In this document: positions 22,775-38,551 of the stretch, in pieces | Numbering within the stretch: position 1 is the first letter of the stretch | Layout: each line of letters opens with the position of its first letter | Assembly (NCBI GenBank): GCA_014925825.1 | Contig: JACGCK010000007.1 | Span: forward strand, 186,001-250,000 | DNA length: 64,000 bases | Direction: 5' to 3' | Source: Pholiota molesta | Taxonomy: Eukaryota; Basidiomycota; Agaricomycetes; Agaricales; Strophariaceae | Notes under the pieces: model-generated | Databases searched by the model: none | Told to the model about the DNA's origin: nothing | What the model saw: the letters and a program-made list of their open reading frames with translations, nothing else | Program-made: the position numbers and the translations under genes

Positions 22775-23199
22775 AGCTTCCGATGCACCTGGGCTGGGAT
22801 TTGTCGACGGCAGATGGTGTACGCTGACTAGTGACTACGCGCACTGCGTCCGGCCACTTGCGGTTGTCGTCGATGGTTTCTCGATGAGAAAGGGAAAGAA
22901 GTTCTATGAAGAGGTGAGCGGGAGGTGGACGATTTGGACAAAGGCAAAGACGCAAATCGGCGCAAAAGTCGAACGTCGAACGACCAATCACCTTGTGACC
23001 GTGATGATTAATCACGTGATTTATACTAAAGTAATGCAATTTGAATAAAAAAAACAAAAAACAAAAAAACAAAAAAAAGGAGGCGAAATTGATGAACACT
23101 TTGTGCAGCAAAATTCCAACAAATTTCTAAAAGCAAAGCAGCTTTCTTCGCCTGGACTGCACCACAGCACTTATATGTCCAAGATTGGATGAGATACGG

Positions 23200-23560
23200 C
23201 ATCTTGGATCTGTACGAGGCCTGGCGAAGCGAGTTATGCTGCATGGCAGAAGGGACACAAGACGTTCCTCGGCGAAAGGCTGGAAGGATACCAAAAGCTG
23301 GCGCTGCAAGACCGCTATGCTCCAGTATGCTCCACTACGGATTCACTCTCGGCTGGGTGGACGGGCTGGGTGGACGCGGTCTGCATCAACAAGGCACGAG
23401 TGTATACGCTGAGTCGACGTATCATTGCCAAAGACATGCCTAGCAACCCGGCGCTAGCGCTAGTGTACTTAGTCGCGGGTCAACCTCACAGGAACTTCTT
23501 CCATCAGCACACATAAAGTCCTACAACACGAATTGCAAGGCATCTAACAAGCGCAGACAT
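23200..23560 (+). pseudogene. Third HET-domain fragment
   Basis: Beyond the outer end of the right arm, the plus strand again shows DVPRRKAGRIPKAG, GWVDAVCINKA and HIKSYNTNCKASNKRRHTD in order, in shifting frames. These are the same HET blocks seen at about 12.2 and 21 kb. The fragment is shorter and has no family X copy of its own. Confidence 0.55.
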
Positions 23561-24354
23561 ACTGATAGCCTCGGATGGCCTTCATGAACCCATCAAGGCC
23601 TCATGGGTGCGATGTGAGGGTGAGCATGGGCGAGTATGCAGTTCCGATGAAGCTGCAAGTTCTTGTTCTCACACAAACCATCTTCTAGGTTCAATCATCA
23701 TCTGCACTTACTCGGTCTGTTATTTTCCTTCGTTGTAGTCTTATTGCTGGCGGGTGGAATCCCGGGCGCGGCTAGTGTTGATGAGCTTCAACAGGGGACG
23801 CTTTCCAAGCTATATGTTCTAGACACACCTCTTGCAATCATTAAAGGTTTGTAAGATTATCCACTGTTGAACCCTGAATGATAAGAATACTCAGAAAGAG
23901 CAAGTCCGTGTATCCCTTGCGGGCTCTAGTTAAGCATTATTGAGCGCCATTGCTGACCAACGCCACTTGGCCCTCGCTGAGCAAGATGATTTTCTATAAG
24001 TATCCGAATTCTGTAACGCTTCGTCCACTGTTATTTTTAGACCCTATTCTTACAAAGTTATTTTTCTCAGAAACATGAACCCTGAAGAACGCGTGAACCC
24101 CGGTACGAAGAGTCAGCATCTCCTGATGTGTACCCAACGTGTATCATCATAGTGCGACATAGTATAACGCAACATGATCACTAAACTTCTCAGTTAGTAT
24201 TATGAGATCACGGACTAGATTTAGATTTCCAAGATATAGCGAGAAAGTATAAAGGCGGGTTCATTTCCTTCAGAGTAGATTCCTCACCACATACTCTTAT
24301 CTCTTCTGCTCACTTGAAGCTCGAAAACCTTGACAGATATTCCATTCTTGCACC
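23561..24354. other. Intergenic, upstream of the OYE relic
   Basis: No gene is supported. A 63-codon frame at 23663-23854 contains a hydrophobic stretch (LLFSFVVVLLLAGG) but nothing recognisable. Confidence 0.35.
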
Positions 24355-25643
<1,289 letters not shown>

Positions 25644-26680
25644 GCGTCAAGGAATTGCTTTGACTAGATACTTTGAGATTAGTGCTATATAGGTATCATA
25701 TTCTGGACTTGTAATTTGCTATCGCCCTGCTGTTAAGTTGCAAAGCGACACGATTGAATGAATTTGTTTTAATTTGGCTTTACTTGGAGTGAGAAATGTT
25801 AGCAAGTCTGGATCATAGAGTAGGTGAGTGAGATAAAAGGATATACATGATCACAAGCAATCACACCACGCGTATCCTCCACAGCGACGACGACCTCCCA
25901 GTCACAACACCAAGCCCACGCACCACCGCGTCGAGCTCGAACAGCATGCGGCGGACAATGGCGCCGCGCGGGGCGTGCGTAATGCCCTGGAAGAGGCACA
26001 CCACCTCGAGCGCGAGCCATTCTTGTGCGCGGCCGGCTGCATGTTTGGACGAGCATGCCGCCATTCCGGGTTTCCTTTTGATTTCTTGATGTCCGCCTTA
26101 GTCTGGACCCAGGCCACTCCTCCGGAGCATCTTTCCCGAAGATTTGACACCATCGTAGACGGCCTGCCAACGGCCTGCATATCTAAAAAATTGAAAATTC
26201 AGAATGCGCTCAGATACTACATGACTATCCCTCTGGACACCAGGGGACAATCAGGGGACTTCTAGGGAACAACTAGGGAAAGGAATGGGACAGTGGGATC
26301 AATTGCAATTGCCATTAAGATTAACACGTGCATAAGCATCATGGTGGAGAAGTGGGCGACGAGGAAGGTCGCGATGAAGGCCATTCCGGCCTTCTTGAGT
26401 GATGATTCAACGAGAAATGCAGATCTCGGCAGCGGTGCGCATGAGAGCGGTCTTCTCATCTCGTTCGACGTCTGACCCCAGTCGATGAGTCCAGCAGTTT
26501 CTTCAGCTCGCGAGGTAGCCTATAAATGATTTGTTATTTCGCACAATGATTATAGCAGAATACTGAATTAATGAGGGTGAAATTACGACAAACGTAACTT
26601 CAAAAAGGGTATATTATACAGCCCATAATATCATATATGTATCTCGCAACGGCAAATATCTCCAAGCACATAATATACCC
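25644..26680. other. Intergenic with a possible gene remnant
   Basis: The minus strand at 26064-25861 has a 67-codon open frame of protein-like composition, but I cannot assign it. Nothing else is supported. Confidence 0.3.
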
Positions 26681-28319
26681 TCAAATCTGCGAATAGACCG
26701 GCGGAAGAACATGCACTAATTCTGAATTACCGCCATGCGCAGCCATCAGTCGAATACCACTATCCACATCTTGCACCACCTGAGACGCCTCGACACGCGT
26801 CGGAGGGTGCTGTAACTCGTTTCCCTTTCCTGCGGCACGTGGAATTTGTGTCGATGATGGTGGAATTTGGAAGGGGGTCGGCGTCGTTGGTGGATAGCTT
26901 GAAGTTTCCGTGTATGATTGCGAGGGCGCTGAACCGTGTGTTTGTCCCCTCGAAATCGCAGAAACAGGACTATACACGCCGCCCCTTTGAGTAGGGTGAT
27001 CGAAATATGGTTCTGGCTCTATCATGGGTCCTGGAGCCTCAGCCATGGCACGATATTTCCTTCGCCTAGACATCCAGAAGAATAGCAAGGCTGCCAATAG
27101 AAGGATAGCGATACCACCAACTACGCCCCCCACAATCGCGCCCGTGTTGGATTTCGACGATTGGCCATTAGATGTTGATCCATCGGCCGTTGTTCCTCCA
27201 GAGATCGATCCCGTAGGAGTAGAACTTCCTCCCGAAGTTGAACCAGTCGTTCCCCCAGCAGATGTACTGGATCCGGTTGGCAATGTTCCTCCACCCGAGG
27301 TTGTGCCTGTGGACGCACCTCCACCTGAGTTCCCTGAAGTAGATGTACCTAGGCAACGTACATGAGTGATTTACAGTTGAACTTTTTCCGAACATCATAC
27401 CATTTTGGACAATGATGACTTGAACGGTCAACGGAGTAGTGTTCACATTGCCATTGTACGTGACTTCGACCTTGTGATTTCCAGGAGAGACTGTATCAGT
27501 CGTGAAAAATACTTGGGAATATTGTACGCTGGGCTGTTGGGCGATGACGCCGTTGAGTGTGAAATTTACAGGGGTTGCTCCATCGATAGAATACGATGCA
27601 GTGGAGATGGCGAAGGGAAATCTCGCGTCGTAGAAGCCATACCATTTGAAGGAGACACCTATAGAAAATGTGTTATTTAGTGAACGAAGGCATTTGGATT
27701 AAGGACACGCACCATTGAATTCGAAGTCGACTTTGGCGCCCGTTTGATTAGTCAGGTATCCCGGAAAAACCGGATTCCAACCCGTCCCGAAGCCCCACAT
27801 TGGATCCGTCGTATCGATATCGATCGCGGCGTCTGCCAGCGAGACAGATGCAGATGGCTGGTACTGGAGATGGTCGAACCAAAACGTTTGCGAGCTACTA
27901 CCCTTCGCGTTGACTTGCAGCGTATGAGGACCATCTGTGAGAGCGGTGTCTGCGCAGAATTCGACTCGGTTTTCTACGGCTGCAGGGTCGTCGACAGCGA
28001 TGCTTGTTCCATCAACGATACATTCCCATGTTGTATTTGCGGATGCCGAGTTCCTTGGAACTTGAATTGCACCAGTCAAGGTGAAGGCGGAACCTGATGA
28101 ACAAAGGGATTAGCGACAACCAAATATTGCTGAAAACTATGTAGATCACTGACCTGAAAAATTGTAGGAGAAACTTCCTTGCGTCTTTGTGCCATGCAAT
28201 GTACTCAGATACGGAGGGCCCCAGTTTCCCGAAGAATCCAAAGTTCCTGTATCCGCGGACCAATCTCCCGTGTACTTTATGCTCGAGTCAGTATCGTCGA
28301 CCATAACCCATCGAGGCAT
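26681..28319 (-). CDS. Single-pass membrane protein with tandem beta-sandwich-like ectodomain
   Basis: Four exons (28319-28154, 28093-27713, 27658-27401, 27348-26681) join in frame to about 490 residues. The start is MPRWVMVDDTD. This N-terminal pattern (V-x-V-D-D-T-D, I-x-Y-x-G-x-W) belongs to a large basidiomycete family of unknown function. Two similar extracellular halves follow (YLSTLHGTKTQGSFSYNFSG; MWGFGTGWNP to FKWYGFYDARF), then a Ser/Gly/Thr-rich stalk, one transmembrane helix (IVGGVVGGIAILLLAALLFF) and a basic stop-transfer RRRKYR. The cytosolic tail is Pro/Ser-rich. The layout resembles a surface sensor or wall-associated protein. No N-terminal signal peptide is obvious. Confidence 0.85.
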
Positions 28320-30953
28320 GTTGGGAGAAAAGCTGAAGCCACAAGATGAACAAAGATGGAAAGGGGAAAGATCGCGTTCAGAGCATGCATACCAATACTT
28401 TTATTGGAACATCAGATGCAGGGGTAAGGAATCCAGACGTCCAGGACTCAACTCAAGGCGCGGCCGTTGCGCGGAACGCTGTCAAGTGGTAAGATCTGGT
28501 AAGATGTGGTACACGCTGGTTCGCGAAATGCTGTGCAAACTGAAAGAAGAACCAATTTGTCAGGCGCTAAATATAGTCTCACGGATCGCACAGTAGGCCT
28601 CTAGCACTACAATAACTTAAAGCGCGTTGAGATTGTCTACTCAGAAAGAACGGATTGAGAAATAAATTTCCAGTTAACAATCTTTGGGTTTCCGGAAAAC
28701 CATAACAAAATTTCGGGCGGAAAAAGACCATGAGTACGATCTTTAAGTTTAATCAAACATAAACGTGGGTCATAGCGCCCGGATTTATATCATTACCTAC
28801 GAGCGCTGTAGAGATATATATAGACTGGGTATGTACTTGATAGCATAAACATACTCCAGTGTAGATATTTGTGGTGAATTCTCGTCGAATATTGGATAGT
28901 AGGTACATGCAAATCCACCGTATACATAGCCATTTTACGAATGACGCAAATTATTTGGCCCAAGGTGTTCAAGCTAGAGCTTGACTGAACGTATGACTTC
29001 AAAGTCGAGCCTTCAAGTCATTTGAACCTTCATCAACTGCAGATCAACTTCTGAAGTGTAAGCTATTTACGCCCCGCGGTTAATCAAAGTGCCAATGGTT
29101 GGTTGTTTGTCGATCTATTGAAACCCATTCTACGCTCGCTGAACATCGTTGAACCTAAAACATCATTAAGATCAACCAAATATTGGCTGAAAAGCTAGGG
29201 TGATAATCTTCCACCCTCACAGTGTGAAAGCCGACGTCACTGATTCCTTCACATAGAGATAAAAGATAACTAGAATAGCATGATTTTTTCGAAATTGATG
29301 AACAGCCTGAGAACCTGAGTAAAACCCATTGGATCAGCTTGAAATCAGCCCATGACTCGATCGACTTGCAAAGAAGGAAGATACGGAGATGACATATAAG
29401 CGCTCGGCGTTCCCAGTGAGCGCTGGAGTAAAATGGCCACATGGCTCAACTGGAGCTTGATTGCTGAATATTGAATGTTCAATGTACGACTTCGAAGCCG
29501 AGTCTTGAAGTCTTCTGACGTGGAAGTTTTCAACGCCGCGCGGCCGGAAGCTGATAGGCCGTAGAAATTCAACTCACCATACACCCCACAGACTCCAGAG
29601 TCACTAATTCCTGCCCAAACCCAGAGAGTTTGAAGCTAATCCCAACAGCATGACTGAATTTCTCGAAATTGACAGTCTCTAGTGCTATAAACCCATGATG
29701 TTCTCGATTAGGTTGAAGTCTGAGTCGTACATATTTCTCATCGAACTTTGCTCAAGCTTAATAAAAGAAGCAAGCGCCTTTCAGAACGTCGCTTTACATT
29801 GGCAACCGTGATTGGAGTCTGGCGAGCCTGTGAGGCGCTCTGTCAATGGGCGGCTATAATCGGGCCGAAGCTGCAATGGAGCTCCGATGAAGCGGAGCTC
29901 AAATTGCTCTCACAATTGTCAACGCCCGTCAAACATCGTCACGGCACCGACTCATCGTTCAAACGTTCACGCGCATTCACGTTCAACAACATCTTGTCAA
30001 CCCGGAATTCGTTTAGACCGTCAGTATCTATGCTCGGGATGACTTCGGATCGCCTCAGCAGGCGGCTCTGAGGCCTAGGCCTGAGATTGAGGGCATTTGG
30101 AACGCTGAGCTCTGGATTTTAAATTCTGCAAATAGTCAACCTCTCCGTTCAAATTTTCAAACCCCAGACCGAAATGCGCTCGAGAACAGAGCAAGGTGGG
30201 TTATTATGTCGACCTTTACTTAAGCAACTTACTGGAAGGTGTTCGACAGTTTTCGAGATGTATTAGTACGTACTCATTGTTCAATGACATTGATAATCTT
30301 TGGGTTGATACAAACGTCAACCCAGGTGTGCGAAAGACGGGCCGGGCCAATCTTACGAAGGATGGGTTGACCTGGGTTGATGTTAGCATTGTTTTTTCTT
30401 CTATCGGGCTTTTGGGACGTGGATAATCTATTGTGCGTGCGGATGCGTGTTATGCGTGATTGACCTCAATCAATGAATCGTGAGTTATTCGATACATATG
30501 CTCTATTGTATCATTTACTGAACAACTCACAAGGGACCGTACCCCTTTCAACTTCGTCGCTTGTCTTGGACTTGACCATCATATTGATACCCTCCTTTTG
30601 GAGAAAGATAGACCATAATCGTTCAAAATGCCATCGGCCATGGGATGTTCCTCATGGCAGAGTTCAAAGTTGGCAAATATCAACTCATGACAACGCACCC
30701 AGTTTCCAGTTTCCGAGGAATCCATGCCACGCTGCCAAAGAACGGGGTGCCAAGGCCTTCGTTCTTATTTTTGGAGTTCGTAAAGCTGATTGAAGGACCT
30801 CTATCTTCTTACTGATACCAATAATAGATCCATATGATCGATTTTGGCGAAGAAGCCCATGTGCAACACAAGTATGCGAAAAATATTCAGAAGAGTATAT
30901 GAAGGAATGAAAGAACTCGTCTTTCTACAATTGACGGTTCACCTTCCCCCAGG
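28320..30953. other. Gene-free stretch with diverged repeats
   Basis: Related blocks with GA[A/C]TTC[A/G]AAG, CATGA[C/T]T and TTCTCGAAATTGA-like segments recur around 28970-29060, 29230-29520 and 29590-29730. A short inverted repeat (GTCAACCCAGGT / ACCTGGGTTGA) lies at about 30317-30380. I see no supported gene. The last few hundred bases are presumably the promoter of the OPT gene. Confidence 0.4.
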
Positions 30954-33900
30954 ATGGCTGCTATCGATTCCCTGCCAATAAATCCTCTTCATACAGAAAA
31001 GGATGGCTCGTTCAGCGATGAAAAGAGCGGCGATAAGGAGAATGGCTCCATCGAAATAACCGCCGATTTTCAAGGGGATGTCTACGACGATCTTCGCGCC
31101 ATTGACATGGGCGAGGATGGCAAAGAAAGGCCTATCGGTAAGAGGTTCAGTGCCTTCGTTGTGGCCGAGTATTTACCCTCGTTTTTCAGAAACTGATATT
31201 GACGTCGCAACTCGTCTCATATCTCTCGAGGATGATCCAGCCTTCCCGCCTTCACTTTCAGGATGTGGTTCCTAGGCATAGGACTCTCCTGCTTCGGGGC
31301 TGTACTCGGGCAAATCTTCGTATGTATCAGGGGCTAAACACCCTTGTTCTTGAAGTTCAACGTCTTTGGGTACTGAATCCCGTGCTTCCGCCACAGTACT
31401 TCCGTCCGCAAACGGTGTACGTCAGTCCTCTGTTTTTGCAGATCATCGCCTATCTGCTTGGCCTCGTCATGGAAGAAGTTATCCCCGGCCCTAACAGCGT
31501 CCATGAACGTCTGCGTACAAAAGACAACGCCTTCTGGAGATTCATGAACCCGGGTCCGTTCAGTAAGTTACTTTCTCGCGTTCTTTCTCCGTTACGCCGG
31601 CTTATTCACACCAACACTTGCGACAGATATCAAGGAGCATGTGGCTATCACTATCTTTTCAACCACTGCAGCGGAATCGGCTCTGGCTATCAGCATCTTT
31701 GCTGCGGACTCCCTTTATTACAATCTCTCTGTACGTCTTCTCTTACCGTCACACGACCTCCACATTCTCATAGCTGTCATATGTCTTTTTAGCCCAACGT
31801 CGGCGTTGGTATTTTCACGCTTATCGGTGAGTAAATGGATTCGTTCATGGCTTATGATGGGATCCCATTATACTCACAATATTATCTATTAGGGTCTCAG
31901 TTGATGGGATATGGCCTCGGGGTAGGTCCATGCCCTATCTTCGGAATTAATGGCAAATTTGATTAACCTTAAATCTCAAATAGGTATCATGCGAGCATTC
32001 CTTGTGTATCCAACCTACATCGTGTTTCCCAATCTCCTTCCTACCGTTCAATTATTCGACGCTCTCCATCGTGGAAAGAAGATATTCTTACAGAAGAAGA
32101 GAGTCAAGTTCTTCTGGTCGATTTTCATCGCAATTTTCGTATGGGAATGGTTCCCCGAGTACATTGCCCCGTAAGCGCCGCATGCTTAAAATACATCCGT
32201 GCGAGCTGATCTCGTCTCGGTTTTCTAGGACTCTGACCGGAATTAGCATTTTTTGTCTCGCTAACAAGAAGAGCGCTTGGTTCACGCGTATCTTCGGTGG
32301 TGCTGCTGGTAATGAGGGCATTGGAATGTTCGCTCTATGCCTCGATTGGAACTACGTCGGCTCAGGCGGTGGATCTCTGGGTGCCCTATTTACCCCTCTT
32401 TCCACCCAGCTGTCTCTCTATTTCGGAGTAATGATTTGCATGTCAGTCCTCCTTGTTTTCTTAACGCTCGGAAGGTATATCTTACGTCAATATTTACAAC
32501 AACAGTATCGCGTTCTGCGCGACCTACGCGGCCAACACGTGGAACTCGCAAAGCTTCCCATTCCTTTCGCAAGCATTGTTCAACGAAGATGGGACACTCT
32601 ACGACCAACTCTCTATATTGGACGAGAACTTCCGCCTTGACCCTGCCAAACTCGAGCAAGTCGGCCTTCCATGGTTCGCCGGTACTCAAGTACTCTGGAA
32701 AATCGGCGGCAACCTGGCCATCGGTGCAACGATCATGCACGTTCTTCTGTGGTATGGAAAAGATATCCTCGATGTCATTAGGAAATACAGGGTATGTATA
32801 ATTCACACCTCTACGAAGAAAAAATCGTTTAAACCGATTCTAAGGCTGGCGAGAACTACGATCCTCATCTTGCGAAGATGAAAGTTTACAACGAGGTTCC
32901 CATGTGGTGGTACATTCTGGTTTTCATTGGAAGTTTTGCGATGGCCATGTCAACGATCTATACTGGCCACTCAGGTCTTCCTTGGTACGTTCATGAATTC
33001 ATGTTCGCTCATTACCTATGATTCTCATCGAAGCATTCTCTCTATTAGGTGGGGCTTGATTGTCGCCCTCATTATCGCAGCCATCTTCCTACCCTTCGTC
33101 GTTACGGTCTACGCCATTACTGGATTCGTTCCAAACATTCAGAATCTCGTTCAGGTATGTGAATCGTTGTTCAGTCTACATAGATTGGGCTATCAAGTGA
33201 CAAATTTTTTCAGATCCTTGGCGCGGTCATGATGCCCGGAAGTCCCCAGACCAACATGTACTTCACGCTTTACGGATTCAACACGGTTGATCAAGCCCGT
33301 GGTCTCATCCGTGATCTCAAGATGGGGCAATACACGAAGCTTCCTCCTCGTGTCACATTCACCGTGCAGTGCTTGGGAGCAGTCATTGTATGTTGCCCTT
33401 ATATATTAACAATGATATTTTCTCACCTCTGGATATAGGGCGGTCTGCTCAACTACATCATTATGAAAGTAATTATTAGCACCCATCGTGAGATTCTACT
33501 GGATGTCCAGGGTTCCAACATCGTAAGTGACTTAGCTCGTCAATTGGTCAGCAACTGGGATGACGGCGCATTTGTAGTGGTCTGGCCAACAAGTTCAGTC
33601 TTTCAACACCGACGCAGTCTCATGGGGTGCTCTCGGCAATGTTCTTTTCACCCCAGATGGGCGTTACGCGGTAATTGTATTAATTGTTTTCGACGGAACT
33701 CCTCTAATCTATGGCCTTTTTTTTTTCTTGCAGATCGTCCCGTTCTCCATCCTTATCGGACTCGCGGTCCCCATACCTTTCTGGATCATCCACAAGTACT
33801 ACCCCAAAATTGGCGCCGACAAGGTTGTTACGCCAATCCTCTGCTGTATGTAACTATTCCCAAGCTACCCAACGACGAAGCTGATAATATTGTGCACAGG

Positions 33901-34231
33901 GACCCTTGGCTATCTTAGCGTCGGTATCAACAGCTCCGTCTTCACCACCTTCTGCCTGGCTGTCTTCTCGCAATACTACCTCAGGCGCTACCGTCCCAGA
34001 TGGTTCAGGAAATACAACTTCTTGCTCTCGGCCGCGTTGGACGGTGGAACTCAGGTCATGGTGTTCGTGTTCACCTTCGCTGTTGGGGGTGGAAGCGGCA
34101 AGGTTACAAATTTCCCAAATTGGGCTTTGGTAAGTGCTGTTGATAGCTTTCTGCTGCCGAACCTTTGCTTAATGCATGTTGCCTTTCAGAACCCGACTGG
34201 AAATCCTGACTATTGCATGCGCCTTACCTGA
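30954..34231 (+). CDS. OPT-family oligopeptide transporter, with an apparent frameshift
   Basis: This is a proton-coupled oligopeptide transporter of the OPT superfamily, a plasma-membrane protein with about 14 membrane spans. The gene has more than a dozen short exons, beginning 30954-31137, 31190-31319 and 31397-31562. Family blocks include FRMWFLGIGLSCFGAVLGQI, MNPGPFNIKEHV, EWFPEYIAPTLTGISIFCL, WNYVGSGGGSLGALFTPLST, TWNSQSFPFLSQ, SGLPWWGLIVAL, MMPGSPQTNMYFTLYGFNTV, WSGQQVQSFNTDAVSWGALG and the terminal NPTGNPDYCMRLT. In exon 2, near 31250, the frame must move by one base between DDPAFP and FTFRMWFLG. As written, the product would stop at 31273-31275. Everything downstream stays open and well spliced, so this is either a very young pseudogene or a one-base error. 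Confidence 0.85.
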
Positions 34232-34854
34232 ATGATGAGTCTTCCTTGTTCACCAGTTGTACATTATAACAATACTACGCACCTCGTCAAAAGACATGAT
34301 TAACATATTTTGGGCATTCATGAGAATTATTGACGGATTTTATAAAGAATAAATGTGTTCAAATCATAATAAAAACGTCATCTTCGTCTGAAGAAAGAAA
34401 GGTTGAAAGTTAAAAATTGAAATGTCATGAAGGACGCTCAGACCTATTCAGTACTCGAAGAGCACGCCTTGATGCATGATTGTACGTTAGACCCGTCACC
34501 CTATGATTCGGATTGGCCACGGCAGCGACGTTGACGTGCGAGCTCGAGGCAAATTCGAGGTGCCCATCTAGATTTTCACTCATCAAGATTCAAAGGAGGT
34601 GAAGCATATTCGAAAATTAACGAACGCACAAATACGTATGCTACTAGGTGCTAAACCTAAGAATCGCTCTGAATTTATTGAGAATGCATGACGTCCAAGT
34701 ATCACATCTATTCAAGCTAAAAAGGGGGCTGATGAGGCGCCCAAAACATGAATTTCGACGAGCCTTCATTAACACATTTATCATAGCGTTCTAGATATTC
34801 CTGTCTTATATGCCAGGGGTCATCGCGACCATCCTGCTTCCACGCAACCTTGGA
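34232..34854. other. Convergent intergenic region
   Basis: This is the 3' side of both the OPT and the helicase genes; no gene is seen. Confidence 0.5.
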
Positions 34855-37610
<2,756 letters not shown>

Positions 37611-38551
37611 AGTTAAAAGCCAGAAGATGGTGACAGGGAAAGGAGAAACGGGGCGCAGAAGAGCTTTTCCTTAGATAGTGTGGTAGTTCCCATGCTTTCC
37701 CATGTCAGTGAGGATATGTATTTAAATACAGCGCTTAGAAAGGCACTTGAGTAAGTTGGATCTTGCAATGTGTGGGTCGATGATCCCAAGCGCTAATATT
37801 GGTCTGTTGCCGGAATCATCCGGCCGACACGAGATTGGTCAGCAGCACCCCCCTTTCCAATTGGTGACGATGTAGGATGAGCGACATACAAACTTTCCTC
37901 CCACTACCGCGTTCGAGACCGTTATCTTTGCACTTGGACCTCAATAAGAAGGTATTCCGAGAAGGATATAAATTCCACTATCTCAAACCCGTCTAAGTAA
38001 CCCTTGCATATCATATGTATGGCAAGCACATAACATGTTGGTTTCAAACATGGGATATTCCAACGACCATTCAACTGAGCTTGGTTGTCGGACACAGCAG
38101 CATTCAACAGTGCTTTAGCTTCAATCCTTCAATCTCCTCAAAAGTAGAAAGAGATCGAAGGTGACTATAAATATCTCGTGAGTGCTTTGTACGAAAACAT
38201 GACCGCAGCAAAGCTGATTGCAACACTCCAGCAACAGCGTATCGTATGTGCATTTCGCCGGGCTGCCGAACATAACTCAACCTTTATTCAGCATACTGAA
38301 GTTGTGAAGGTCGATTGCAAAGTACCCAGGCCTCATCGACACCCTCCCGAGGAGTACCATTTTGGAGCGCTATACGGGATAATCGATAAGGGGTGAGTGA
38401 CATGTAAGTGGAATGCATTGGATTAGTCCTGACTGCAGCAGAACATATTCAAGAAGCTTATATCGCCAGAATCCTCCCATCTGTCCACCCAGAAGATAAT
38501 CGTGTCTATTTCCTTTCCCATCCTTGACGTCACGGACATCCTTTCTCAAAA
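37611..38551. promoter_or_regulatory. Divergent intergenic region between helicase and TLDc gene
   Basis: About 940 bases separate two diverging starts and must hold both promoters. A TATA-like CTATAAATA lies at 38164-38172, about 380 bases before the TLDc start. No other gene is supported. Confidence 0.35.

Larger units (their letters stand above)
20467..23027. repeat. Right arm of the large imperfect inverted duplication
   Basis: This is the reverse-orientation counterpart of about 10207-13077. From inside outwards it holds the GCGATGCGCAGCGGGCGG edge, GGATAACGACTGGCAGTGGC, a HET relic on the plus strand, family X copy 3 on the minus strand, and the CACGTG leader. The arms enclose about 7.4 kb with the glycosyltransferase and the transposon. 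Confidence 0.7.

Noticed and set aside
23663..23854. Small secreted or membrane peptide gene
   Set aside because: Only a hydrophobic stretch supports it; no homologue or expression signal is visible.
25861..26180. Gene on the minus strand downstream of OYE
   Set aside because: Composition looks coding, but no start, splice sites or family could be supported; left as a possible remnant.
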